This document shows positions 24,020-33,796 of a DNA stretch of 64,000 nt, in pieces. Position 1 is the first letter of the stretch. Each line of letters opens with the position of its first letter. The position numbers and the translations under genes are program-made. Source of the stretch: Pseudopithomyces maydicus (lineage: Eukaryota; Ascomycota; Dothideomycetes; Pleosporales; Didymosphaeriaceae). The stretch is from positions 1,178,001-1,242,000 of the forward strand of contig JANTUC010000004.1 of NCBI GenBank assembly GCA_026873275.1, in the 5' to 3' direction. The notes beneath the pieces were generated by a model. The model was not told the DNA's origin. It searched no databases and saw nothing but the letters and a program-made list of their open reading frames with translations.

Positions 24020-24420
24020 ATGCGTTTTACCGCCATCGTCGCTCTTACTTTTGCCGCTCTCGTCTCGGCCAACTGCGAAGGCTCTGACAGCATCTTCTGC
24101 GCCCCTGGAATGGGACACTGCCTCGACCCTGCTGCCAACTGCGCTAAGCGCTCCGTCGGCCACGGCTTCACCGCCGCTGCCCGCGACATCGTCCCTGCTG
24201 CCAAGGTCGAGAACGCCGAGTAAATCGAGCATAATGATAGTAAGACTCACATGCAAATCGCGCCTTAGCACCTACTAACAGCGAGACACAGCCAGATACG
24301 AATCACTGGGATGCATAGAATTGGGGGTGTCAATCAGTTGTTAGCGTGGCATATGGGGTCTTCTGGAGCGTCGGTTTCACTTTACCTATTCGAACAGTCT
24401 TTACCGATATACACTTGATA
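23864..24420 (+). repeat. Duplicated unit, copy 2 (leader, CDS and 3' UTR)
   Basis: Partner of 22345..22900. The leader here has an additional CCACCAAC tandem run (about 23983-24010) just before the start codon. The 17-base identical word lies at 24394..24410. Confidence 0.65.
24020..24223 (+). CDS. Small secreted 4-Cys peptide, paralogue 2
   Basis: 67-residue protein with signal peptide MRFTAIVALTFAALVSA, a 4-Cys core (C-x7-C-x6-C-x6-C), dibasic KR and a tail ending GHGFTAAARDIVPAAK then VENAE. The start is the ATG nearest the signal peptide; the upstream in-frame extension is the leader. It differs from paralogue 1 mainly in the Cys-core loops, while signal and tail are conserved. That pattern is common in fast-evolving secreted peptides. 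Function unknown. Confidence 0.72.
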   Translation: MRFTAIVALTFAALVSANCEGSDSIFCAPGMGHCLDPAANCAKRSVGHGFTAAARDIVPAAKVENAE

Positions 24421-25106
24421 GAAATTGAGTTGTTAGAGAGAAATTCCTGTGCCCATGATTTTCTATTGGTGATGAAAAATTACATTTGTTTGGATTTTTG
24501 ACTATTGACATCTTAGACAGAATACTGATACACGGGCAGTCTACTTGTTCCGAAGGCAGCCGTGGATAGTAGAACTGGACTATAGTTATAAACTAGAATA
24601 ATCACACTATGGTTGGAATGCAAAGGAGCCAGCATTGAACAAATACGTGACGAACATGGAATAGGAGTAATGTAAAGAGACAGGAGCAATATCAGTCACA
24701 TTTAGAACGAAACATCGGTACCATACTATAATGCAAAAATATATATATGAGATTATTTAGTTGGGACACTCTAGTACGGATACCAGATGCTTGCTATATT
24801 ACGGTGCGGATGGGTATTTTAGTACGGACCAAGTATGTGGTATCTAGTAGCGCCTCACCACAACCGGCACGATGGCAACAAATCTTGCTAGTCCCAACAA
24901 TGACCTCTTGAACATACCCCGACCTTTCATGCCAGTCTACACTTCATTCCTTATAACCTCCCGTTCAGCCCTCTCGAAAGCTATATCCCGAGATACTTTC
25001 AATACCAGTGAAGTCAGACAGGTCTGTTCATTATATCAACTCATTTCGAACTAAATACCAACGTTGATAAAGTTTTTGGAACCAAAAAACTATAAAACCG
25101 CCCAAA
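24224..25106. other. Intergenic, AT-rich, 0.88 kb
   Basis: 3' region of paralogue 2 and promoter of the gene at 25107. An ATATATATATGA tract lies near 24740 and a TATAAAA box at about 25091, 16 bases before the start. No gene seen. Confidence 0.45.
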
Positions 25107-25627
25107 ATGCGTCTCTACGAGACACTCATGAGCCTCTTCCTCGCCCTAACTACGCTGGCCTTCTCGGCGCTTGCCAACACCACCTCCCCCTCAAATGCGA
25201 CGGCACGGCACTCTCCACCTTCATCCCCTCGAACGCCACCCAGCCTAAGAACGATTTCCAGCAATACCTAGAGCAGCCCGTCTGCACGGCTCGGCAAACC
25301 CTGTTCGGTCTCGAGGCAAAAAACCGCTTCCAAGAGGACTACGAACGCTTCGCAAAGTATTTCAACAAGAATTACTTGAGCATTCCCAAGGCGTGCAAGG
25401 AGAGATTCAAGGAGGTCACGAAGCATAACAAGATCCCTAAGAAATGGGATGTCTATGAGCGCAAGGAGAAGAAGAAGTGCAAGGCCAGGGTTGAGGAGCA
25501 GGTGCAAGACGGGAAGGGATACAAGAAGTACGCCAGTGCTGGATTTGGGGGACCGGAGATGCATATTAAGTATTCTGTGGTGGTAGCAGCATTAGTGGTC
25601 CAGGTTCTTTTATTTGTGGTGGCTTAG
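25107..25627 (+). CDS. Secreted Lys-rich protein with GPI-like tail (frame broken at a C run)
   Basis: The ATG at 25107 opens MRLYETLMSLFLALTTLAFS with ALA, a convincing signal peptide, but this frame stops soon after. The longer downstream frame (LKCDGTALSTFIPSNATQ onward) is joined if one C is added to the C5 run at 25186..25190, giving about 173 residues. The mature part has four Cys, many Lys/Glu (ERKEKKKCKARVEEQ) and a hydrophobic C-terminus (YSVVVAALVVQVLLFVVA) after a small-residue patch, as in GPI-anchored proteins. Using the long frame's own first Met (25064) would give no signal peptide, so I reject that start. No known domain. Function unknown. Confidence 0.62.
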
Positions 25628-26093
25628 TTGGGAGATTCCAGATAGGTTGGACGGGTAGCTAGCTTACCAGTTGTTTGGACTCAACTGTGAGAAGAATAAT
25701 TCCTGGGGCACAATTACATGGGTTTTTATAAGTGCTACTGATATTAAAAGTGTTGGATTAATGAATCTATGCTCAACCGATACAATTCTCTCGGGTGGAT
25801 GCTCTTTATATAGATAAAATTAATTGTTTTATCCCAACACACTCAACCATACGTACAAACCACCAACGTTGCTTATCAGTGAAACAACCTACAAGCTCCC
25901 AACGAAAAATATTCCAATACTTCGGTACAACACGACTCCCAAAACCTGGTTTCAAGCATCGTATATATATATGAATATAAATAGATACCCCTCGGACCTG
26001 ACCCCCTCGCGCCCAACAACTTACTCGCTCAAAACGGTATATCACCCCTCCATCAACCAACATTGCGCACTCGGCAACACAACTTTGCCCAAG
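25628..26093. other. Intergenic, 466 bases, AT-rich
   Basis: Spacer with a TATATATATATGAATATAAA tract around 25965-25983, about 110 bases before the next small frame; it could be a TATA-type promoter. Nothing else seen. Confidence 0.4.
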
Positions 26094-26282
26094 ATGAATA
26101 GAATAATACCGCTCAACCCAAAATACGGGCCGACTCTCGATATTCTGATCATGGTATTTGTATTGTTGATGATGATCGTAACTTTTATCATATTCCTTTG
26201 CTCTTGCTGTTCATGCAGAGGGAGGAAGCCTCACAAAAACCGTGTGCACGATGAGTACTGCGAGGAGGATGAACTGGTCTGA
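26094..26282 (+). CDS. Possible 62-residue single-pass membrane protein
   Basis: Short frame MNRIIPLNPKYGPTLDILIM followed by a strong hydrophobic segment (residues about 16-40, VFVLLMMIVTFIIFL), a Cys cluster (CSCCSC) and a basic/acidic tail (RGRKPHKNR, EEDELV). The layout of one span, juxtamembrane Cys that could be palmitoylated and a charged cytosolic tail is more protein-like than chance. A TATA-like tract lies 110 bases upstream. No homologue recognised; it could still be a chance frame. Confidence 0.4.
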   Translation: MNRIIPLNPKYGPTLDILIMVFVLLMMIVTFIIFLCSCCSCRGRKPHKNRVHDEYCEEDELV

Positions 26283-26953
26283 GTCCCGTGAGTAATGAAT
26301 CTATAGTCATTTCATTCTTTCGAGATGAGATGAGATGGTGCTCATGCTAATGATCTCACAGACACGATGGATGTTCATGGGGAATACCCTCTGCTTCTAT
26401 GCCGATCGCGGCACCGTGTCTACCGCGCTCTCTACTCGTCGCTTCCGATGCAGGCTTTGCAAGAGAAGCACATGCTACATCTCTCGCAGCCATGCCACGC
26501 CCACCTACATCTTCACCGAGGCAAGATGTCGGGGCCTTCGCTGGACGTTCGAAACGAAGCTTTCATAGTAACGAAGCTATCCTGTTGGACATTTTTACCA
26601 AGTAAATGGATGCGTACGACCTCCTGGGAAGGACCTTCCCTCGACGTGGGAAGTAGCTGCACAGTCTCGGATAAGGCAGCGAATCAATGTGCGTGCTTCG
26701 GCACCTGCCAAAGACGACCACATGATAAAATACTGCCACAGCCGAGGATATATCGATATTAAATATAAAACTAGATATGACAGAAGTCAATGGATTAAAA
26801 CATAACGTTTACATTTTGACCCTGGCGAACTTGAACAACAACTTTTTTTAAAAAAACGTGTGCTAATGGAAAAAACTCCGCCCCATGCTAATATATAAAG
26901 GGTATACAGGTCATATACATAGATCGCTAAACTGCGAGGTGAGCAAGCATCGC
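26283..26953. other. Intergenic, 671 bases
   Basis: 3' region of homoaconitase and of the small membrane-protein frame, which converge here. Three overlapping frames (26335..26790) exist but have no supporting features. T/A-rich sequence at 26840-26900 fits 3' ends. Confidence 0.4.
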
Positions 26954-29534
26954 TCATCCGGTGCCACCAATTTCTTTCTTAACCCAGCTCTCCAGACCTC
27001 CCAGTGCGATAATCTCCTGTACATTGGGTGGCAGCTCGCCGACCTTGACGCTCCACTTTTTGCCATCCTTGCCTTCTTGAACATTGACAGTGCTTCGCCT
27101 GACGTCCCACTCAAGAGTCCAGCCAGTCCTCCTTGTCAGCTGCTTGGCCTGTGCAGGTACGGCCTTTGCAGCCGGAGGCGGCGAGTCGAGCGAGTCGCTG
27201 TTGCGCTCTGGCTCCTGCACGTTCTGCTGGCTAGCAGGTGGCGCAACGGAGGAGAATACTTCGCGCAGACGGTTGGCGAGCTTGGGGACTTCCACGCCCA
27301 TAAGTGCATTGTTGATGCTGTTTCTGCTGAAGATATTGCCGAAGCTGCCAGCAACAACGAGCGGGATGCCCTTGGCGAGGATGGCGGTCGCGGCCTGCTC
27401 GCGACTGCTGCCGCAGCCAAAATTGAAGCCGGAGACCAAGACATCGCCTGACCTGGCAACAGTGCCGAAAGATGGGTCGTAGTTTTCCATGCATACTTCG
27501 GCCATCTTTTCGCGCGAGACGTCATCTTGGTATGTATATTTACCGGGGTAGATGCCGTCGGTATTAATGTTGTCGGCATCGCAGAAGACGATCTCACCGC
27601 TAATCTTCTCCGGAAAGCCAGGGAGAATCTCGGTGAGGGTCTCTGATTCGGAAGCGGAGTCGGCTGGGCTGGCGGATTGAGTCTCGACGGCGGCAGTCTC
27701 AGCCGACTCGATCTGCTCTTCTGCTTGCTTTATAGCCTTTTCGAGCATCTCCTCAATAGTCATCATGCGCTCCTCTTCGATGACCCCATCTCCTTCACCT
27801 CGGCGCACGCCCTGGTAGCCAGCGGGTTCTTCATACCATCCAGGACCGGAGATTTTACCAGAGAGCGCACTAGCAGCAACGACTTCGGGACTAGCAAGGT
27901 ATGCCTTGGCATCGGGTGAGCCCATCCGACCCTTGAAGTTACGGTTACTTGCGCTGATGCCGACCTCGCCGGGCTCAAGAAGACCAGTGCCGAGGCCGAT
28001 GCAAGGACCGCAGCCTGCAGGCAGGGGCTGGGCACCTGCCTCAAGGAGAGCTTGCCAGTCTCCCAGCTCCTCAGAGGCACGCTGTTCAGGAACGGAAGCA
28101 GCTGCAATGTAGAAGTTCACATGAGATGGCAGCTTGGGGATCTTGCCGCCATTCGCCGCCGCGGCATCCTTGAAGACCCTGGCTGCAGCATGCAGATCAG
28201 AGGCTCGCGAGTTGGTGCAGGATACAAGATAGGCCTTGTTAATCTTGATGTCTTGTGCTTGCAGCTCGGCAAGAGGAGTCGCGACCTTGACCGAGTTGGG
28301 CCCGGAGACGTAGGGAGAGAGCGTGGATAGGTCGAGGAAGAGTTCCTTGGCGTATACTGCCCCCTTGTCTGCGGCCAAAGCGGGCTGGAAGATGTGGCCA
28401 GTTTCCTTTCCAACTATGCCTGTAGACTTGAACAGCTTGTCGATGCGCTCGTGCAAGAACTGCTCCTGGTGGTGGTCCTTGTACTCGGTTTGCTTGCCGA
28501 ACATGGCGGCATCGGTGGCGCGAGCTCTCAGCCAGTTGTGGAGGACGGAGTCGATGGGGAATAAGCCGGTGAGCGCACCCCACTCGGTGGTCATGTTTGC
28601 GATGGTCAACCGCTCATCAACAGGGATAGATCGCAGTGTCTCGTCGCTGCCCATGAATTCGATGGCGTGGTTCAAGACCTCGTCCTTGTTGAAGAGACCA
28701 GCCAATGCAACGATGACGTCCTTGCCCGTCACGCCTTCCGGCAAAGTCCCGGTGAAGTTGACTTTGGCCACAGGGGGATCTGCCACCATGTCTTGCCAGT
28801 CGCCCAGATGCTCGCAGCATCAGTGCGGACGACGGGGGTTCCCAAGCAGCCGATGCCCCCGTACATGTTGGAGTGACTGTCGGAAGCCACGGCGACGGTA
28901 CCGGGCCAGGCATAGCCCTCCTCGACCATGATCTGGTGGCCGATACCACGTCCAGCGGGGTAGAAGACGACGTCCTGCTTGGTGGCAAACTCCTCGATCT
29001 GGCTGTACTTCTTCAGGTTCTTTTCCGTCTTGTTCTGGACGTCGTGGTCGAGGGTCATGACGATCTGCTTCGGGTCGTGGATCTTGGTTGCGCCGATGGA
29101 CATGAACTTCAGGGCCACGGGCCATGAGTTGTCGTGGGTCATGCACTTGTGCGGCTGCAGGGTGACATAGTCGCCCGACCGCAGCACCTTGCCCTCGGCG
29201 ACGCCGACGGCATAGCGCTGCACGATCTTCTCGGTGAGGGTCTGGGGAGCGGTCGTCTTCTGCTGGAAGGTGGAGAGGAAGCTCGCAGAGGGCCCTTCCT
29301 TGAGGGAGTGGAAGACGTCAGGTGACGAGTCGAAGCGGCGGGTGGTCGCGCAGAAGGAGCGATGGGCAGGTGCGGGCCGGGGCAGGTGCGATGCGACGCG
29401 GAGAGGGAGGCGCGTCTGGGTCTGTGGTCAAACACGGGTCAGAGGGATGCAAGGCAGGGCGTGACGGGGCTCCAGCATCTTACCAGTGCCTGTCTGCGGC
29501 ACAGAGACCGGGCTGCTCGCATCGACATGGCCAT
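26954..29534 (-). CDS. LYS4: Homoaconitase, mitochondrial, lysine biosynthesis (frame broken at a G run)
   Basis: Converts homocitrate to homoisocitrate in the fungal alpha-aminoadipate lysine pathway; an Fe-S enzyme of the aconitase superfamily acting in mitochondria. Exon 1 (29534..29484) encodes MAMSMRAARSLCRRQAL, a basic targeting peptide. A 62-base GT-AG intron (29422..29483) follows, then exon 2 (29421..26954). Cluster-binding motifs are SCTNSR and GCGPC; the swivel domain near the C-terminus has GFNFGCGSSREQA. A Glu/Ala/Ser-rich linker (EEMLEKAIKQAEEQIESAET) joins the two halves. The frame breaks at the G5 run 28773..28777 (+ strand); one more base gives WWQIPPVAKVNFTGTLPEG. I treat this as an assembly error. 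The gene is divergent from the serine-pathway gene at 30003. Confidence 0.93.
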
Positions 29535-29856
29535 TGTCGTGAATTCGGCGCTTCACGATGGCGGGTGGGTGTTGACTACTGCAGCGCTCGACTTCCCCAA
29601 AATTTCTGGCTTGGCAGCCTCGGGCCGATCTCGCAGCAGTCATCGGCATCCCTCCGTGTCCTATTGGGCCACCCCCTCCACGCTCAATTGCTTCACCTAA
29701 TGCTATCATGTGCCTTGCCCTCCCACGCCGTCGCCGTGGAATGCGTGGGACTCGTATCCTGCCCCGGAATTGATTGCTCTGCTGCCCGCCATACGTAACC
29801 GACAAGGGCATGCGGCCTTTGTGCCAACCTGCCCAATTTGCATATGACGATGACTG

Positions 29857-29862
29857 TGACTC
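29857..29862 (+). promoter_or_regulatory. TGACTC (Gcn4/CpcA-type) site 1
   Basis: Exact TGACTC, 141 bases upstream of the aminotransferase start. The core matches the general amino acid control element known from yeast and Aspergillus. Confidence 0.5.
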
Positions 29863-29876
29863 TACAAGCACCTGGG

Positions 29877-29882
29877 TGACTC
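29877..29882 (+). promoter_or_regulatory. TGACTC (Gcn4/CpcA-type) site 2
   Basis: Second exact TGACTC, two helical turns from the first, 121 bases upstream of the aminotransferase start. Confidence 0.5.
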
Positions 29883-30002
29883 CGCTGAACTAATAACCTC
29901 TGAGCCGGCGTTTTTTTGCGCCGCCCATTCTTCTTCTCTGCTAGCCATTCGACTCCAACTAACGGTCCAGCAGCCCAGCAGCCCAGCAGTCCGTCCGTCG
30001 CC

Positions 30003-31549
30003 ATGGTCAATCGTTCAGACATCCACTACTTCGGTGCGGGGCCTGCACCCTCCCGACCGAGGTGCTCGAGAAGGCCTCCCAGGTGCTTCTGAACTACAAG
30101 GACAAGGGCATTGGCCTTTGCGAGATCTCCCACAGGTCGCCCGACGCAAACGAGATACTGGCCGAGACCAAGCAGGCCCTTACCCACCTGCTGGACATCC
30201 CCGACGACTACGAGATCCTCTTCCTGCAGAGCGGCGGCACCGGCGAGTTCAGCGCAACCGTCTACAACCTCGTGGCCATCTGGGTCGAGAAGAAGCGCGC
30301 CAAGATTGCTGCAGAGGTTGGTGACGACGAGGAAGAGGTACTCAGGCGGCTGCGCACCGTCGTCGACAACGAGCTGAAGCTCGACTATCTCGTCACTGGC
30401 TCGTGGTCGCTCAAGGCCTCGCAGGAAGCCGCCCGCCTGGTCGGAGCCAAACATGTCAATGTTGCAACCGACGCGCGTAAGGCCAACGGGGGAAAGTTTG
30501 GAGTCATCCCGCCCGAAGACCAGTGGACCCTAACACCTCAGGCGTCAGGCGGTGGTCCGGCCCTGGTGTACTTCTGCGACAACGAGACGGTCGATGGCGT
30601 CGAGTTCCCCACCTTTCCCACCAGCCTCGAAGGCGATGATGCCCCGCTGGTCTGCGCCGACATGTCGTCCAACTTCATCTCGCGCAAGGTCGACGTGCGA
30701 AAGTATGCCGTCATTTTCGGTGGCGCCCAGAAGAACATTGGCAACACGGGTATCGCCATCGTTATTATGCGCAAGTCGCTGCTCCCACCCCACTCTACTC
30801 CGGCCTCGCCCGACCTCTTGAGACAGCTTAACTTGTCGGTGGGTCCCATTGTGCTGGACTACCCAACCGTTGTTAAGAACAACTCGCTGTACAACACGCT
30901 TCCCATCTTCGACGTGTGGGTCGCTGGTCAGGTCATGTCCGGCCTCGTCAATACGTATGGCACAAAACGTATTGGAGGTCAACAGGAAATTTCCGATGAA
31001 AAGGCGCGTCTGATATACAGCACGCTTGAAAAATACCCGCAGGTCTACGGGGTAGTCCCTGACAAGTCGGTTCGCAGCAGAATGAACATCTGCTTCAGGG
31101 TCAACGGTGGAGACGCTGAGAAGGAGAAAGCATTCCTTGCTGGGGCAGAGAAGCAGGGACTGCTCGGTCTCAAGGGCCACCGTAGCGTGGGAGGCATCCG
31201 AGCTAGCAATTGTAAGTGAAGCCATGTCTCGTAAAGCACTGCCACTCCAACTTCGGCGCCCAAGTATGCGAGCCCAGATACAGGTACTCGCCAATGCTCT
31301 ACCTGCCCCCGCGTGGAAAGGTCGAGATACATAGCATTCCGTGAAGCCTACCGCTTCGGCTCCGTCGATCTTATGATCATCGACCAGGGTGATCTCCCAT
31401 GCCCAATCTCCCATTGCATAGCGATCATGACCTCTTCGCAAGCACAGAAAGACGAACTCGTGCTAACTACCCGCGCCACAGATAATGCAGTCTCGCTGGA
31501 AGGTGCAAAGAAGCTAGTGGCATATCTTGAGGAGTTCGCGCAATCATGA
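30003..31549 (+). CDS. SER1: Phosphoserine aminotransferase (frame broken at a C run)
   Basis: PLP enzyme that makes phosphoserine from 3-phosphohydroxypyruvate, the second step of serine synthesis. About 425 residues from exons 30003..31211 and 31482..31549. The 270-base intron is long for this window and ends with a GCTAAC branch motif; the junction reads RASNYNAVSLEGAKKL. The start MVNRSDIHYFGAGPAP is typical, but the frame breaks at the C3 run 30048..30050; one extra C gives PAPLPTEVLEKASQ. The PLP-binding Lys lies in GGAQKNIGNTG and the C-terminal motif is GHRSVGGIRAS. The break is probably an assembly error, since everything after it is intact. Confidence 0.93.
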
Positions 31550-33796
31550 GGGGGTGATTGATGCGCATGAGAATGTGACGATGCGTTGCAGCTAGATCAT
31601 ATAGAGCGAACCACACTCCCACGCACGCTGCAGTGGCGTCCCATGCATTTCAGGTCATGAAATTTCCGTCAAACCAATCTGGACTCTCCCCGCTTCTAAA
31701 ATGCGTGGATAGTCAAAGCTGTCAAAATCTCAAGCCAAAAAGTAACATACTGCACGCCCTTAATATCGGCTCTATACTTGCCGCCGCCAGCTCCCGCACG
31801 CTGCCATGGTGGGTGTTCTGGAAGCGTCAGTTGCATGAAAGCACCCTGTGGCTGGATACACTTGGGTGAAGAATCAACGTGATGATGCCTGTCCCAATGG
31901 GTTTTCCGTGAGACGTGGGACGAATCAAAGCCTTCCGTCGACTACCACCACCCGTCAGGGTGGAGAAGTCCGGTTCAGCCACCACGGCGCTATAGTTCTG
32001 CCTAGAGTGCTGAAGCAATAGCGCCAACTTTGGCATTACGTTACTGAAGGTGATTCACTACATCTAGTTTGGTTGCATCTTGACAGCGAACACGAACAGG
32101 TGCAGCGTCCTAACGATAGCACAGGCCAGCACTTTTTGACGCCCGTGCCTGTGCGATTGGCACGGAAAGTGGTCACATTTGCAGGTTTCTCATTCTCTTA
32201 TCACCATGGCATGGCGCTTCTCAGGTGCGTGTTCTAGGTCATGGAGCAACGGTGCCCTGGCGGAGATCACACTTGCACGTGTTACTCGCCTCGCGCTGCA
32301 CCAACCGGAACACTCAGCGCACCTCTCTAGGCTCGCATAGGCTATATCCACGGTGACTTATTCTCATGCAATCCTGGTCGGGGGTGCTCCTTAGGGACGC
32401 GCCGCATTGACGTGGTGTTTCGCAAACCCCGGAAGCGAGAAGCTGACACACACCTAAATCCAACAACGTCACAACCTCAACTCCTCACCACAACCGGCCA
32501 GCACTCCCCTCGCCGAGCGTCTGATGCGTGAAAGCGCCGTGTGAGCGAATCGACATTCTAAATATGGTCTCGAGGACAGAAACGAAACAGAGGAGACGTG
32601 AAGACGCGCCCAGCAGCAAGCACGCGCTGAGGTATGACGGAGCCGGTGTGTTCGCAAACGAACGCTTCGAAGATGCCGCATCCGTCGGTGGATTCAAGGG
32701 TCTGCATCTCCATGTGTAAACCCCCACCTTAACGGCTGGAAATCCTGAAAGATTCTCTATCGATATACCTAAATAATCTCCACAATTGCGTCCTGTGGCT
32801 GCGTGCCTAAACCCCAGTGCAGTGGTCTCCGAACGGGTCTCACTGCTCCCGCCGCCTAGGTACCCCAGCCTGCACGACCTGCATGATGTTGAAACCCACC
32901 TTGAGTTAGTGTGTGTGGATAGGACCTTTCCTAAGACCGGATCTGGAGGGCGCCAATGCTCACACACAACTCAGCGGAATGACAGACGCCTCAGGACCGC
33001 TGTCTCGAAACCCCGCGCTACTGGTCCAAGCCCAGGTTTCCACAAATACTGTTTGACATCTCAGCGATCACTTCTGGCTCCACGCTTTCATGCCCACGCT
33101 CTTTACTTTCCTTTCTCACCGCTGGCAGGTTCAGGTATAACGCTCGACTGGCGCTGAGCAGGTTACGATCTCTTGTTTGGTTAGCGGTCCGGTTTCTGCA
33201 ATTGCATCGATGAATACGTGAACGACTTTCCCTTCCTTTCAGCCGCTGCTGGTTCCCAGCGAGACGAACACCTACCTTTCTTTACAAAACTCTCTAACGG
33301 TTGCTTTGCGAAAAGAGCTGGGCGGGAAAGATGGAAGGATGGGGCCTCCGACATCCGCACCTCGATGTGCGCTCGCACTTCAACATGACACTGAACACCT
33401 CGTCCGTTGCTGACAGGCCCTGGACAAGCAAAAATGAAACCCGCATGTTGATCGGAAGCCTCAAGCTCGCTCAAGTCCAGACCCTTCGTACCATGCACTT
33501 GACCTTGGGTGCTTTCAGTCTGGCTTTGGTCTTGTTGACGGTCCATCGGATAATATCGGACGCGAAGAGGGCAGCTTCGCTCCAGGTGCCCTTGAGGAAG
33601 CAGTAGGTGGCAATTCAGAGCTTTCGGACCGAATGCTGACGATAGTAGACGGTTCAGCGCTCTTCGTAACGTTCACCCTGCAGAGACATTCCCACTCGTA
33701 CTGGCTTGCGGTGCGGTTATACAACAAATTATTTTCGTATCAGTGCAGAGCACTTCTCTCAATAGTGTATTATCAAACTCATGCAGAGGACTGGCT
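31550..33796. other. Longest unannotated non-transposon stretch, 2.25 kb
   Basis: No convincing gene between the aminotransferase and the membrane-protein gene. Both strands have frames of 60-160 codons (for example 32485..32967 minus and 33181..33546 minus), but none has a signal peptide, domain or splice-consistent partner. It probably holds 3' UTR and a long promoter. An upstream non-coding exon of the 33797 gene may lie in 33100-33750. Confidence 0.35.

Larger units (their letters stand above)
29535..30002. promoter_or_regulatory. Bidirectional promoter of LYS4-like and SER1-like genes
   Basis: 468 bases separate the two divergent start codons. TGACTC, the core of the Gcn4/CpcA amino-acid-control site, occurs twice on the + strand (29857..29862 and 29877..29882), one ahead of the other by exactly 20 bases, nearer the serine gene. 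A CAGCAGCC triplication lies at about 29970-29990. Co-regulation by general amino acid control is inferred from motif and gene content. Confidence 0.65.

Noticed and set aside
25064..25106. Upstream start for the secreted Lys-rich protein
   Set aside because: It gives no signal peptide; the ATG at 25107 in the other frame gives a clear one and the frame break explains the difference.
19394..26282. Secondary-metabolite gene cluster around the acyltransferase
   Set aside because: No PKS, NRPS, terpene cyclase, P450 or cluster regulator nearby; one acyltransferase does not make a cluster.
26335..26790. Three overlapping 70-130-codon frames
   Set aside because: No signal peptide, domain, codon character or splice partner; I see no gene there.
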